Both the position numbers and the translations under genes were made by a program. Shown here in pieces: positions 1-8,017 of a DNA stretch of 9,842 bases (positions are counted from its first letter, which is position 1; each line of letters starts with the position of its first letter). The stretch comes from Duncaniella sp. (lineage in GTDB: Bacteria; Bacteroidota; Bacteroidia; Bacteroidales; Muribaculaceae). The notes under the pieces were generated by a model. It was not told where the DNA came from. It did not search any database and worked only from the letters and a program-made list of their open reading frames with translations. The stretch lies in assembly GCF_029054785.1 (NCBI RefSeq), contig NZ_JAIDEN010000078.1, positions 1-9,842 of the forward strand, written 5' to 3'.

Positions 1-77
1 TGCTCCTTTCTCATTTACAATAATTTATCTAAAAGATACACCACTCAGATTTTAACTCTTGTTTTTAAACAACCTCT
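1..77 (-). repeat. Left-edge copy of dispersed inverted repeat
   Basis: These 77 bases are the reverse complement of 7859-7936 with one substitution (position 21) and one base missing from a T run near position 65. They also share about 36 bases (positions 44-79) with 8149-8184 in the same orientation, with three mismatches. The copy begins exactly at the window edge, so the full element probably continues outside. It lies just downstream of the ftsE stop and codes for nothing recognisable. The near identity between intergenic copies indicates a dispersed repeat family; whether it is mobile is inference. Confidence 0.9.
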
Positions 78-125
78 AAAAATCCTCTTGACAGGTCTGT
101 GCCGGAAACTGAGCAGTCCGGAAGA

Positions 126-794
126 TCAATCGCTCAGGCTTACGGTATGGTTTTCGCAGCGGATCACGCGGCCCGGAAACTGGTCCACGAAGCTGAGATT
201 GTGCGTTGCCATTATCACGGTGGTTCCCTGACCGGCAATGTCATGGAGCCGGCTGACGATGGCTTCACCTGTCGCGGGATCCAGATTGCCGGTGGGTTCG
301 TCTGCAAGAAGAAGGCGCGGATGGTTGAGCAGTGCGCGGGCTATCACGATGCGCTGCTGCTCGCCTCCCGAAAGCTCATGCGGGTTCTTGTAGCTCTTGT
401 TGAGCATTCCGACCCCTTTGAGCACTTCCTCGATGCGTGTCTCGATCTCGGCTTTGTCCTTCCATCCGGTCGCTTCCAGCACGAATTTCAGATTGGCGTA
501 GGCGCTGCGGTCGGTCAGAAGTTGGAAATCTTGAAATACAATGCCTATCTGACGGCGCAGGTAGGGGATGTCGCGGCGACGGATCGTGTTCAGGTCATAG
601 TCCAGGACGTGAGCCTCTCCGCCGGCAATGGGGATGTCGGCGTATATTGATTTCAGCAGGCTTGATTTGCCGCTTCCGACCTTTCCGAGCAGGTAGATGA
701 ACTCACCTTCGCCAACTGTCAGATTGACGTGGCGCAGGGCTATCAGATCCTGGCGGTGGAGTTCTACGTCGCGATAGTCAATGACCTTGTTCAT
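126..794 (-). CDS. ftsE: Cell-division ABC transporter ATP-binding protein FtsE
   Basis: This 222-residue protein is an ABC ATPase of the FtsE/LolD/MacB group. In the known family FtsE pairs with the membrane protein FtsX at the inner membrane and couples division to peptidoglycan hydrolase activation. Visible motifs are Walker A GKVGSGKS (37-44), Q-loop Gln88 in VFQDF, signature LSGGEQQR (141-148), Walker B LLLADE with Glu166 followed by PTGNLD, and switch His198. The length is normal for FtsE and no membrane segment is seen. The ATG start lies 31 bases after the recQ stop, so it probably shares the recQ transcript. No ftsX is in the window, which is not unusual in Bacteroidota where the two may be apart. 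A LolD-type ATPase is the main alternative, but the wording around Walker A and the following SLLKSIYAD suits Bacteroidota FtsE. Confidence 0.88.
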   Translation of the reverse strand: MNKVIDYRDVELHRQDLIALRHVNLTVGEGEFIYLLGKVGSGKSSLLKSIYADIPIAGGEAHVLDYDLNTIRRRDIPYLRRQIGIVFQDFQLLTDRSAYANLKFVLEATGWKDKAEIETRIEEVLKGVGMLNKSYKNPHELSGGEQQRIVIARALLNHPRLLLADEPTGNLDPATGEAIVSRLHDIAGQGTTVIMATHNLSFVDQFPGRVIRCENHTVSLSD

Positions 795-825
795 TCTTTT
801 GCTGTTCAGTTGCTTATGGTGAGAA

Positions 826-3000
826 TCAGTTTCCCATCTCCGAGAGGAACTTTATGCGCATCAGTCGGATCTCGTCTTCCGTGTAGTCTTCGCCGAATTC
901 CTTGTAGGCCTCGTTGAGATCGTCGGTCTGGCATTCCTTGAAGAAGTCAAAGAGCTCTTCCTGCGAGTCCTCGTCCATTATGTCATTGATATAATAGGAG
1001 ATGTTGATCTTTGTGCCGGAATAGACAATTACTTCGATTCTGTCAAGGAGTTCGCCGAATTCGAGTCCTTTGGCTTTGGCTATTTCGGGCAGAGGAATCT
1101 TGCGGTCGATCGACTGGATGATGAAGAGTTTGGTGGAGTTGCGGCTCGGCACACTGCGGACGCGCAGATCCTCCGGACGCTCGATCTCATTGTCTTCGAC
1201 ATGGCGTTTGATCACCTTGACAAAGTCCTCACCATAGCGCTTGGCTTTTCCGGCCCCTACGCCGGGGATGTTTTGCAGTTCTTCAAGCGAGATGGGATAA
1301 GTGGTGGCCATCGCTTCGAGCGAAGGATCCTGGAAGATGACATAGGGGGGCAGACCGAGCTGCTTGGCAATCTTCTTGCGGAGGTCTTTCAGGATGCTGT
1401 AAAGTTCGTCGTCGGCGGCAAACGATGCGCCGCTCTTGATCATTTCAGGCTCTGCGTCCTCGCTGAAGTCAGAGTCTTCGACCACTTTGAACGATTCGGG
1501 TTTCGAGAGGAATTTCTTGCCCTTGGATGTGATGCGCAGAAGACCGTAGTTCTCGATGTCGCGGTCCAGATAGCCGGCAAGAATTGCCTGGCGGATCACG
1601 GCGCTTATAAGTTTTTCGTCAGCGCCCTGCTCGCATCCGAAGACGTCGAGCTGGTCATGCTGATAGGATGTCACATCAGCGGTAGTCCGGCCGAGAAGTA
1701 CGTCGGTGACATGATCGGCCTTGAATTTTTCTTTCAGTGCTATTACGGTTTCAAGCACTGCACATAAATCGTCTTTAGCTTCCACTTTTTTCTTTGGATT
1801 AATGCAATTGTCGCAGTTCTGGCAGTTGTCGGTGGTGAACTCTTCTCCGAAGTAGAACAACAGAGAGCGTCGACGGCAACTGCTTGCCTCAGCGTAGCTC
1901 TGGGTTTCCAGCAGAAGCTGGCGTCCGATTTCCTGCTCGGCCAACGGTTTGCCCTGCATGAATTTTTCCATCTTTTGCAGGTCTTTGGCGGCATAGAACG
2001 TGATGCACTGTCCTTCACCGCCGTCACGGCCGGCACGGCCCGTCTCCTGGTAGTATCCTTCGAGCGACTTGGGCATGTCATAGTGAATAACAAATCTCAC
2101 ATCCGGTTTGTCGATACCCATCCCGAACGCTATTGTGGCGACGATCACATCCACTTTTTCCATCAGAAACGCATCCTGGTTGGCGCTGCGTGTGGCGCCG
2201 TCCATTCCTGCATGATAGGGGAGTGCCTTGATGTCGTTGACAACGAGCATTTCGGCGAGTTCCTCGACTTTTTTGCGGCTCAGGCAATAGATGATGCCTG
2301 ATTTTCCGGGATTGTTTTTGATGTATTTGATTATATCCTTGTCAATGTTGGATGTTTTCGGTCTGACCTCATAATAGAGATTCGAGCGGTTGAACGATGA
2401 CTTGAACACCTTGGCATTCTGCATTCCGAGATTCTTCTGGATGTCGTGCTGGACCTTGGGCGTCGCTGTGGCTGTCAGGGCGATCATCGGACGGACGTTG
2501 ATTTCGTTGATGATCGGACGGATACGGCGATACTCAGGGCGGAAGTCATGACCCCATTCCGAGATGCAGTGTGCTTCGTCGACTGCGTAGAAGGAGATAG
2601 GCACAGTCTTGAGGAATTCAATGTTCTCTTCCTTGGTCAGCGACTCAGGAGCCACATAAAGGAGCTTCGTGCGACCGGCTGTGATGTCTGATTTCACAAG
2701 GTCGATCGCTGCTCGGTTGAGCGAGGAGTTGAGGAAGTGGGCGACAGTGTCGGCCGAGCTGAAGTGACGCATGGCATCCACCTGATTTTTCATCAGGGCA
2801 ATCAGTGGTGAGATTACTATGGCAGTGCCTTCCATCATGAGGGCCGGAAGCTGGTAGCATAGCGATTTGCCTCCTCCGGTCGGCATGAGGACGAATACGT
2901 CGTTGCCTTCAAGGAGACTTGTCATTATGGCTTCCTGGTTGCCTTTGAATGTGTCAAATCCGAAATGCTCTTTAAGTGCTTCGTGAAGTCGTTGATTCAT
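826..3000 (-). CDS. recQ: ATP-dependent DNA helicase RecQ
   Basis: This 724-residue superfamily 2 helicase unwinds DNA 3' to 5' in recombination and fork repair. Domains in order: helicase core with Walker A PTGGGKS (40-46), DEAH box (141-144), TATAT motif III (about 177-180) and motif VI QETGRAGRDG (319-328); a zinc-binding segment with Cys375, Cys393, Cys396 and Cys399; a winged-helix RQC region (about 410-500); an HRDC domain (about 530-603) with its helix-hairpin NIPGVGAGKAKRYG; and a further C-terminal domain (about 620-724) starting TKLFIIQSIDRKIPL, resembling the helix-turn-helix region found in longer RecQ proteins. It is longer than the roughly 610-residue E. coli enzyme because of this tail, which is common in Bacteroidales. 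The ATG start gives the complete N-terminal aromatic region (FGFDTFKGNQ) expected in RecQ. It follows clpX after a 296-base spacer with no visible promoter. Confidence 0.96.
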   Translation of the reverse strand: MNQRLHEALKEHFGFDTFKGNQEAIMTSLLEGNDVFVLMPTGGGKSLCYQLPALMMEGTAIVISPLIALMKNQVDAMRHFSSADTVAHFLNSSLNRAAIDLVKSDITAGRTKLLYVAPESLTKEENIEFLKTVPISFYAVDEAHCISEWGHDFRPEYRRIRPIINEINVRPMIALTATATPKVQHDIQKNLGMQNAKVFKSSFNRSNLYYEVRPKTSNIDKDIIKYIKNNPGKSGIIYCLSRKKVEELAEMLVVNDIKALPYHAGMDGATRSANQDAFLMEKVDVIVATIAFGMGIDKPDVRFVIHYDMPKSLEGYYQETGRAGRDGGEGQCITFYAAKDLQKMEKFMQGKPLAEQEIGRQLLLETQSYAEASSCRRRSLLFYFGEEFTTDNCQNCDNCINPKKKVEAKDDLCAVLETVIALKEKFKADHVTDVLLGRTTADVTSYQHDQLDVFGCEQGADEKLISAVIRQAILAGYLDRDIENYGLLRITSKGKKFLSKPESFKVVEDSDFSEDAEPEMIKSGASFAADDELYSILKDLRKKIAKQLGLPPYVIFQDPSLEAMATTYPISLEELQNIPGVGAGKAKRYGEDFVKVIKRHVEDNEIERPEDLRVRSVPSRNSTKLFIIQSIDRKIPLPEIAKAKGLEFGELLDRIEVIVYSGTKINISYYINDIMDEDSQEELFDFFKECQTDDLNEAYKEFGEDYTEDEIRLMRIKFLSEMGN

Positions 3001-3296
3001 GGGATTTCGTTCAGGTTGGAGGAGTGAGACTGAAATGTGAGAGAACTGAGGGGAGTGTGGTGTTTCAGAAACCGTGATTGCGGATAGTGACGCTTTGCCC
3101 TGTCGGCTATCCGGGAATCTATCACTCCGGCTGTTGGCGCTTTGAAAAGCGCCTCTGACCGGGGCGATTTTGACGGAGGGTCTGCAACACCCTCGTGGAG
3201 AGGTTGAATAAATTATGATTGGTTCGCTTCCGCAGGGAGGCTTGAATCCTTGAGGTTGTTTTTCAATAGCCTCTTGAACCGGATTGTAGCCGTCCG
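3001..3296 (-). other. Hairpin-rich clpX-recQ spacer, no gene seen
   Basis: This is unusually long for a spacer inside a collinear gene group. No ORF of 60 codons or more lies within it and no TAnnTTTG promoter box is visible on the minus strand. It holds four successive inverted repeats: CGGATAG at 3081-3087 with 3107-3113; GGCGCTT at 3136-3142 with 3147-3153 (four-base loop); GAGGGT at 3176-3181 with 3189-3194; and GAGGCT at 3237-3242 with 3268-3273. None is followed by a T run on the minus strand, so they are not typical intrinsic terminators. They could be a processing site, a small RNA or a leader for recQ; the function is unknown. Confidence 0.5.
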
Positions 3297-4571
3297 TCAG
3301 CCGATGTAGGCTTTGCGGATTTTTTCTTCAGCGAAGGCGCGGTCGATCACCAGTTCCTTGATGTCGGTAGAGGGGGTCTCATACATCGGGTCAATCATGA
3401 TTGTCTCTACGATTGTGCGGAGGCCGCGTGCGCCAAGCTTGTATTCAATTGCTTTGTCGACAATGAATTCAAGGGTTTCAGGAGCGAAGATGAGCTTGAC
3501 TCCGTCCATTGCGAACAGTTTTTCATACTGTCGGGTAATGGCGTTTTTAGGCTCGGTGAGCACTCTGAGGAGGGCTTCGCGGTCAAGGGGATCGAGGTGG
3601 ACAAGCACCGGCAGACGGCCGATGATTTCCGGAATCAGGCCGAAGGATTTGAGGTCCTGCGGTGCAATGTATTGCAGATAGTTGTCAGAGTCGACTTTTG
3701 AGCGTGTGGAACCTCCGGTGAAACCGACAACGTGGGTGTTCAGTCGGTGGGCGATCTTGCGCTCGATGCCGTCAAACGCACCTCCGCAGATGAAGAGGAT
3801 GTTTTTGGTGTCGACTGCGATCATCTTCTGCTCAGGATGCTTGCGGCCTCCGTTCGGCGGCACATTGACAACCGATCCTTCGAGCAGTTTGAGCAGTCCC
3901 TGCTGAACTCCTTCGCCGGAAACGTCGCGTGTGATCGACGGATTGTCGCCTTTGCGTGCAATTTTGTCTATCTCATCGATGAAGACAATGCCTCGCTCGG
4001 CTTTGGCCACATCGTAGTCTGCGGCCTGGAGCAGTCTGACAAGCAGGCTTTCGATGTCCTCGCCGACATATCCGGCCTCGGTCAGCACTGTGGCGTCAAC
4101 GATTGCGAAGGGGACGTCGAGCTGCCGGGCTATCGTCTTGGCAAGCAGGGTTTTTCCTGTGCCGGTCGGGCCGACCATGATTATGTTGCTTTTCTCGATG
4201 TCGACATCGTCTTTGTCCTGGGCCAGACGCTTGTAATGGTTGTAGACGGCTACCGAGAGATATTTCTTGGCATCGTCCTGCCCGATTACGTATTGGTCAA
4301 GAAATGCCCGGATTTCAGCCGGAGTGGGGAGGGCTTTGGTTTCAGGCTCTGTCTCCGCTTTGGCTTTTTTGCCTTTGGCTCTATCCGGACGCAGTGAGGG
4401 GTTTTCTTGGAAATAATCCTTCAGAAGGCCTTCGATCTGATCGACGCACTCACTGCATATATACGTGTCACCCAATGGACTCGGCACGAGAATGTCGGAG
4501 TAGGAGGGTTCCTTTCCGCAAAAAGAGCATTTAACTCCGTTGTTAGAGGTGTTGTTGTTTTTTTTTGCCAT
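3297..4571 (-). CDS. clpX: ATP-dependent Clp protease ATPase subunit ClpX
   Basis: This 424-residue hexameric AAA+ unfoldase recognises substrates, unfolds them and feeds them to ClpP in the cytoplasm. The N-terminal zinc-binding dimerisation domain has Cys15, Cys18, Cys39 and Cys42. A Lys/Glu-rich linker (about 62-80) leads to the AAA+ module with Walker A GPTGTGKT (134-141), pore-1 loop GYVG (167-170), Walker B VFIDE (196-200), the RKH loop (243-245), the GRLP motif (318-321) and a C-terminal sensor-2 LGARGLR. At the ClpP-docking IGF-loop position the sequence reads VVGFTG (281-286), so the tripeptide is VGF, a mild variant. The length is typical. The gene starts 23 bases after the clpP stop, so the two are surely co-transcribed. 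An Asn-rich N-terminus (AKKNNNTSNNG) precedes the zinc domain, as often seen in Bacteroidales. Confidence 0.98.
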   Translation of the reverse strand: MAKKNNNTSNNGVKCSFCGKEPSYSDILVPSPLGDTYICSECVDQIEGLLKDYFQENPSLRPDRAKGKKAKAETEPETKALPTPAEIRAFLDQYVIGQDDAKKYLSVAVYNHYKRLAQDKDDVDIEKSNIIMVGPTGTGKTLLAKTIARQLDVPFAIVDATVLTEAGYVGEDIESLLVRLLQAADYDVAKAERGIVFIDEIDKIARKGDNPSITRDVSGEGVQQGLLKLLEGSVVNVPPNGGRKHPEQKMIAVDTKNILFICGGAFDGIERKIAHRLNTHVVGFTGGSTRSKVDSDNYLQYIAPQDLKSFGLIPEIIGRLPVLVHLDPLDREALLRVLTEPKNAITRQYEKLFAMDGVKLIFAPETLEFIVDKAIEYKLGARGLRTIVETIMIDPMYETPSTDIKELVIDRAFAEEKIRKAYIG

Positions 4572-4594
4572 TCTGTGTCTGTAACGGGAATGAT

Positions 4595-5281
4595 TTATTT
4601 GTGTTCAGGGAGGAGGACGCGGTCGATCATGCCGTATTCCTTGGCTTCGTCGGCTGTCATCCAGTAGTCGCGGTCGGCATCGGCTTCGATGCGTTCGAGC
4701 GGCATTCCTGAGTGGTCGGCGATGATCTTGTAAAGTTCAGCTTTGTATTTCAGGATCTCGCGGGCTGTGATCTCGATGTCGGAAGCCTGACCCTGCACGC
4801 CGCCGAGGGGCTGGTGGATCATCACGCGTGAGTGGGGGAGAGCCATGCGCTTGCCCTGGGCGCCTGCCACGAGCAACACGGCTGCCATTGAAGCCGCCAT
4901 ACCGATGCAGATTGTGGAAACGTCGCTCTTGATATGCTGCATGGTGTCATAGAGGCCGAGACCGGCAATCACTGATCCGCCGGGCGAGTTGAGGTAGATC
5001 GAGATGTCTTTTCCGGGGTCTACTGAGTCGAGGTAGAGCAGCTGACCCTGTACGACGGTTGCTGTATAGTCATTGACATCGGTGCTGAGGAAGATGATGC
5101 GGTCCATCATCAGGCGTGAGAACACGTCCATCTGGGCTACGTTAAGCTGACGTTCCTCGATGATTGTGGGCGATATATAGGATGAGGTGATTTGAGAGGC
5201 TGCCGAGGCGGCATATTGATCGAGTGCAAGCCCGTTCATGCCGAGATGGTGCACTGCGAAATTCCTAAAATCTTTATTCAT
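4595..5281 (-). CDS. clpP: ATP-dependent Clp protease proteolytic subunit ClpP
   Basis: This 228-residue serine peptidase forms the double-heptamer proteolytic chamber that works with ClpX. The catalytic triad is visible by motif and spacing: Ser131 in GMAASMAA, His156 in VMIHQP (25 residues later, as in E. coli) and Asp205 in DRDYWMT. The SPGGSV segment (99-104) forms the oxyanion region. The first 35 or so residues (NKDFRNFAVHHLGMNGLAL) precede the conserved IEERQLN start of the core; similar N-terminal extensions are usual in Bacteroidales and may be processed. The ATG start is supported by a promoter box 35-42 bases upstream. clpX follows after 23 bases. In many Bacteroidales the trigger factor gene tig lies just upstream; here a CotH-family gene is found instead. 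Confidence 0.98.
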   Translation of the reverse strand: MNKDFRNFAVHHLGMNGLALDQYAASAASQITSSYISPTIIEERQLNVAQMDVFSRLMMDRIIFLSTDVNDYTATVVQGQLLYLDSVDPGKDISIYLNSPGGSVIAGLGLYDTMQHIKSDVSTICIGMAASMAAVLLVAGAQGKRMALPHSRVMIHQPLGGVQGQASDIEITAREILKYKAELYKIIADHSGMPLERIEADADRDYWMTADEAKEYGMIDRVLLPEHK

Positions 5282-5315
5282 AGTCGTGTAACTTGTTTCG
5301 AATTGTTTTCTAATG

Positions 5316-5346
5316 TAAAGTTACAAAAAAATCTTCTTTCTGCAAA
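5316..5346 (-). promoter_or_regulatory. Bacteroidota-type promoter for clpP-clpX
   Basis: On the minus strand the box TAACTTTA (5316-5323) matches the Bacteroidota -7 consensus TAnnTTTG except for the last base. TTTG (5343-5346) lies 19 bases upstream at the -33 position. Transcription would start near 5309 and leave a leader of about 28 bases before the clpP ATG. A second TAATTTTG-like box nearby (about 5342-5349) lacks a -33 partner. The spacing and position are good; the activity is inferred. Confidence 0.65.
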
Positions 5347-5406
5347 ATTATTGCTGCGATTTCGCTTGCCGGCGCTCTTTCAGATCGTTTTCAGACTGTT
5401 GCTGAC

Positions 5407-7806
5407 TCATCTTCCGCCGAGTTGCATTTTTGCGGCGTTTTCGCCCTGACGGACTATGTAAAGTCCTTTGGCGAGTTTGCCGGTGACTTCGGCGGATCCG
5501 GCTTCCATTAACAAACGTCCTTGAATGTCATATAGTTTGAACGGCTGGCTGAAGTCTATGCCGCCGCTCTTTGGATTGGCTTCGATTTCGGCGATTGAGC
5601 TTTGGGTGGCGATGCTTTCGATCTCCACTTTGTCGGCATCCGGCATTGTCAGTGAAAGTACGGCTCCTTTGTATTCGGCTGTCGCTTTGTTGCTGCCGCT
5701 GGTGACTGTTATTTTCCAACTGCCGATTGCCATGCCTTCTTCTTTGTGTCCGGCTTCGATAAGCAGTTGTCTTCCAGCGAAAAATTGCCCGTCAAAGTCG
5801 CGGTTGTTCAGGCTGATGCCGTTTATGGTGAGCGTGATGTCGTCTGTGCGTCCGGCGTCGATGATCAGTGTTCGTGGTGTGCCGAGTTTGTAGTAGTCGC
5901 TCAGGTGGGTGTAGAAAAACGGAGTGCGTTTGCTGACCCATGTGCGCATCTTCTGAACTTCTTCGGGGTGATTCGGCCACCATTGGTTGACGAGTTTGCG
6001 GTGATAGGGATATTCCTTGCGTATCATTCCGTACATTTTGTCAATTTCCTTGACTGTTCCGCGATAGTTCATGAAGTCGCCCATGTAGACGGCGCAGCGG
6101 TCAATGAACATGTCGCGGAATTCCGGTGTATCCATCAGCGCGCGGAACAGGCGGGTGTGTTCAGGTTTGTTGGCCCAGTTGTGATTCTGGTCGTATGAAT
6201 TGTCATAGAACCAGTTGAATGTCTTGTAGTTGTAAGGTGCTTCGTAGAGGCCGAGACCGAAATCGGTGTCTTTGGCTATCCAGCGCCATTTGCCACCGTC
6301 GCTGCGCGGCCGCCAGAACACGATGTTGTTGCCGGGAAAGTCCTTATTGTCATAGAAGAGGTTCATGATCATAAGGTTGGCAAATTCTCCGCAGTCCATC
6401 AGTGAGTTGAATTCATCGAATGTGTGGCCGTCCTGATTGTAAAACTCCTTGAAGCTGTTGTAGTTGTCCCAGCTTCCTTCTTTGAGCTCTTTCCAGTTCT
6501 CGATCATGTCGATGTCTTCTTCGCCGTTGTAGAATGTGTAGATGTGGTCTTCGTTGGAGCGTGAGCGGATGTTGAGCATTCCTTTATATTCGCCGTTGAT
6601 GAAAAATGCTGTCGGCAGCCAAGGTTGCCAGTCGAGGTCGCAGTTCGTGCCCATGACGCGCTGGATCAGGGCATCGCGGAAATAGGTATAGTCGAAGTCG
6701 TTGCCTGAGTTGCGCATTTCAATGGATTTCCATTCGTCCAGCCCTGGAGCTTCGTCAGGAAAAAACTCATGGTTGAAACGTTTTTCGCCAAAACGTTTGT
6801 TGGCATATACAGCCAGTGATTTCAGCTGTGCGCCTCGTGAGGCGCCCCCTTTCACGCGTGTCTCGCAAAGCTGATTGATGACGCTCGCTTCTCCTTCGGC
6901 GGTGAATAGCTCGAAATTGATCGGCCTGCGCCAGTCGTGCTGGTAGTTCGGGTTGTTCTTGTCGTGTCCTTCAGCGTAGATGCCGAGGGTGTTGTCGTAG
7001 AAATATCGGCGGTCGGTGACCATCGAGACGATCGGGATGGTCATCTCACGGGGTAGAAAGATGTAGCTGTGGGTTGTCGAACGTGGCGACAGGTAGTCGG
7101 GATGGAAGAGTTTTGCGCGGATGGTTGTTGATGCGCTGATGTTGAGCCCGTAGCCGAATTTGCGGCTTGACTCTGTCGGTTCTGTTCCGTCTGTCGTGTA
7201 GCGGATGACTGTTCCTTCCGGTGCATCCTCAGGGAGGGAAATGTAGAGATTGAATGCGGTCGAGGCTACCCGGCCCGGAGTGGAGAATATCGGGGCGCCG
7301 AGCAGGTCTTTGCATAATTTCCGGCAGTTTGGTGCGCCGGGTGTCGCTGTGGCCTGATAGCCCCATGTCTCGGAATTTTCTTCTGACCGTCCGTAGGCGA
7401 TGTTTGGGGCCGGCTGTTTCTTGAGTCCCTCGACTTTGTCTTCGATGACGCCGTTTCTGAAAAGATAGACTGCGGCTCCTTTGCCTGAATCAAGGCGGAA
7501 AGGGGTGTGGAGGCCTGTCGCTGCTTTGTCGCAATAGATGACGATATATCCGCCCGGAGCTATTGTCTTTGAAGGAAGCCGGTGGGCTTTTTCAGGATTG
7601 TTTTTGTCTGACAGGCTGTAATCGCTTAGGTTGACTGTGGTTGTTCCGGTGTTGTGGAGTTCTACCCATGAGTCGGGAAATTCGTTCAGGTCGTCCATGA
7701 TGCAGTCGATGTTCGACTGCATCAGTTCGTTTATCCGTAATTGTGCGTTGGTTTCTGTTGTGAAGCCGAGGATGGCGGCGAGGATGAGCAGGCCTGAGGT
7801 TTTCAT
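5407..7806 (-). CDS. Secreted CotH-family protein with lamin-tail and T9SS sorting domains
   Basis: This protein has 799 residues from the chosen ATG. It opens with a signal peptide (KTSGLLILAAILGFTTETNA, cleavage near Ala21). Next come a lamin-tail domain (about 22-130, with INELMQSN, WVELHN, LSDYSLSD), a chitobiase C-terminal-like beta domain (about 171-250, with IRYTTDGTEPT), a CotH region (about 300-630, with RVKGGASRG, FFINGEYKGMLNIR and IAKDTDFGLG at 510-519) and a beta-rich segment. The end (756-799, YDIQGR then GLYIV) is a type IX secretion C-terminal sorting domain, so the protein should be exported and attached to or released from the surface. CotH relatives in spore formers are kinases of coat proteins; whether this one phosphorylates anything is unknown, though KDTD is a candidate acidic metal-binding motif. 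An upstream in-frame TTG at 7878 would add 24 residues, partly from repeat DNA, and hide the signal peptide, so it was rejected. No consensus promoter was found upstream. The substrate is unknown. Confidence 0.88.
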   Translation of the reverse strand: MKTSGLLILAAILGFTTETNAQLRINELMQSNIDCIMDDLNEFPDSWVELHNTGTTTVNLSDYSLSDKNNPEKAHRLPSKTIAPGGYIVIYCDKAATGLHTPFRLDSGKGAAVYLFRNGVIEDKVEGLKKQPAPNIAYGRSEENSETWGYQATATPGAPNCRKLCKDLLGAPIFSTPGRVASTAFNLYISLPEDAPEGTVIRYTTDGTEPTESSRKFGYGLNISASTTIRAKLFHPDYLSPRSTTHSYIFLPREMTIPIVSMVTDRRYFYDNTLGIYAEGHDKNNPNYQHDWRRPINFELFTAEGEASVINQLCETRVKGGASRGAQLKSLAVYANKRFGEKRFNHEFFPDEAPGLDEWKSIEMRNSGNDFDYTYFRDALIQRVMGTNCDLDWQPWLPTAFFINGEYKGMLNIRSRSNEDHIYTFYNGEEDIDMIENWKELKEGSWDNYNSFKEFYNQDGHTFDEFNSLMDCGEFANLMIMNLFYDNKDFPGNNIVFWRPRSDGGKWRWIAKDTDFGLGLYEAPYNYKTFNWFYDNSYDQNHNWANKPEHTRLFRALMDTPEFRDMFIDRCAVYMGDFMNYRGTVKEIDKMYGMIRKEYPYHRKLVNQWWPNHPEEVQKMRTWVSKRTPFFYTHLSDYYKLGTPRTLIIDAGRTDDITLTINGISLNNRDFDGQFFAGRQLLIEAGHKEEGMAIGSWKITVTSGSNKATAEYKGAVLSLTMPDADKVEIESIATQSSIAEIEANPKSGGIDFSQPFKLYDIQGRLLMEAGSAEVTGKLAKGLYIVRQGENAAKMQLGGR

Positions 7807-7858
7807 GAGAGAAATGAGGTGTTTTTGGTTTGTAGAATTTAGCAGGGAGATGATTGTA

Positions 7859-7936
7859 AGAGGTTGTTTAAAAAACAAGAGTTAAAATCTGAGTGGTGTA
7901 TCTTTTAGATAAATTGTTGTAAATGAGAAAGGAGCA
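7859..7936 (+). repeat. Long repeat copy matching the left window edge
   Basis: This 78-base segment matches the reverse complement of positions 1-77 with one substitution and one single-base indel in a homopolymer. Together the two copies form a long inverted pair bracketing about 7.8 kb with ftsE, recQ, clpX, clpP and the CotH gene. Recombination between them would invert the block; whether it happens cannot be seen from one sequence. Confidence 0.9.
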
Positions 7937-7955
7937 TAGCGAGCTATGTGACTGA
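7929..7955 (+). repeat. 27-base internal inverted repeat, arm 1
   Basis: This is the exact reverse complement of 8089-8115. Its centre, CATAGCGAGCTATG (7935-7948), is itself nearly palindromic and can form a five-pair hairpin with a CGAG loop, so each arm can fold alone or pair with the other across about 130 bases. Confidence 0.9.
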
Positions 7956-8017
7956 CGAATTTCAACAATTTAGCAAAAGAGACACCAAGGCTCTGGTAAC
8001 TTTAAAAATTCTCAAAC

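Noticed and set aside
102..121. Possible terminator hairpin after ftsE (CCGGA with TCCGG)
   Set aside because: The stem is only five pairs and on the minus strand the nearest T run is about 20 bases away, so it is not convincing.
99..650. 183-codon plus-strand ORF opposite ftsE
   Set aside because: It is antisense to a gene with complete ABC ATPase motifs; the peptide shows no recognisable domain and there is no promoter box.
1743..2093. 116-codon minus-strand ORF overlapping recQ in another frame
   Set aside because: The recQ frame through this region has the intact zinc-binding cysteines and helicase motif VI, so this is an out-of-frame shadow and not evidence of a frameshift.
3732..4397. 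221-codon plus-strand ORF opposite clpX
   Set aside because: It is a shadow of the conserved clpX reading frame; long antisense frames are common in this GC range and codon pattern.
5746..6198. 150-codon plus-strand ORF opposite the CotH gene
   Set aside because: It is antisense to a gene with clear domains, and no family is recognisable in the translated sequence.
7807..7878. 24-residue N-terminal extension of the CotH protein from an upstream TTG
   Set aside because: It uses a TTG start inside repeat DNA and would bury a clean signal peptide that begins at the ATG at 7806.
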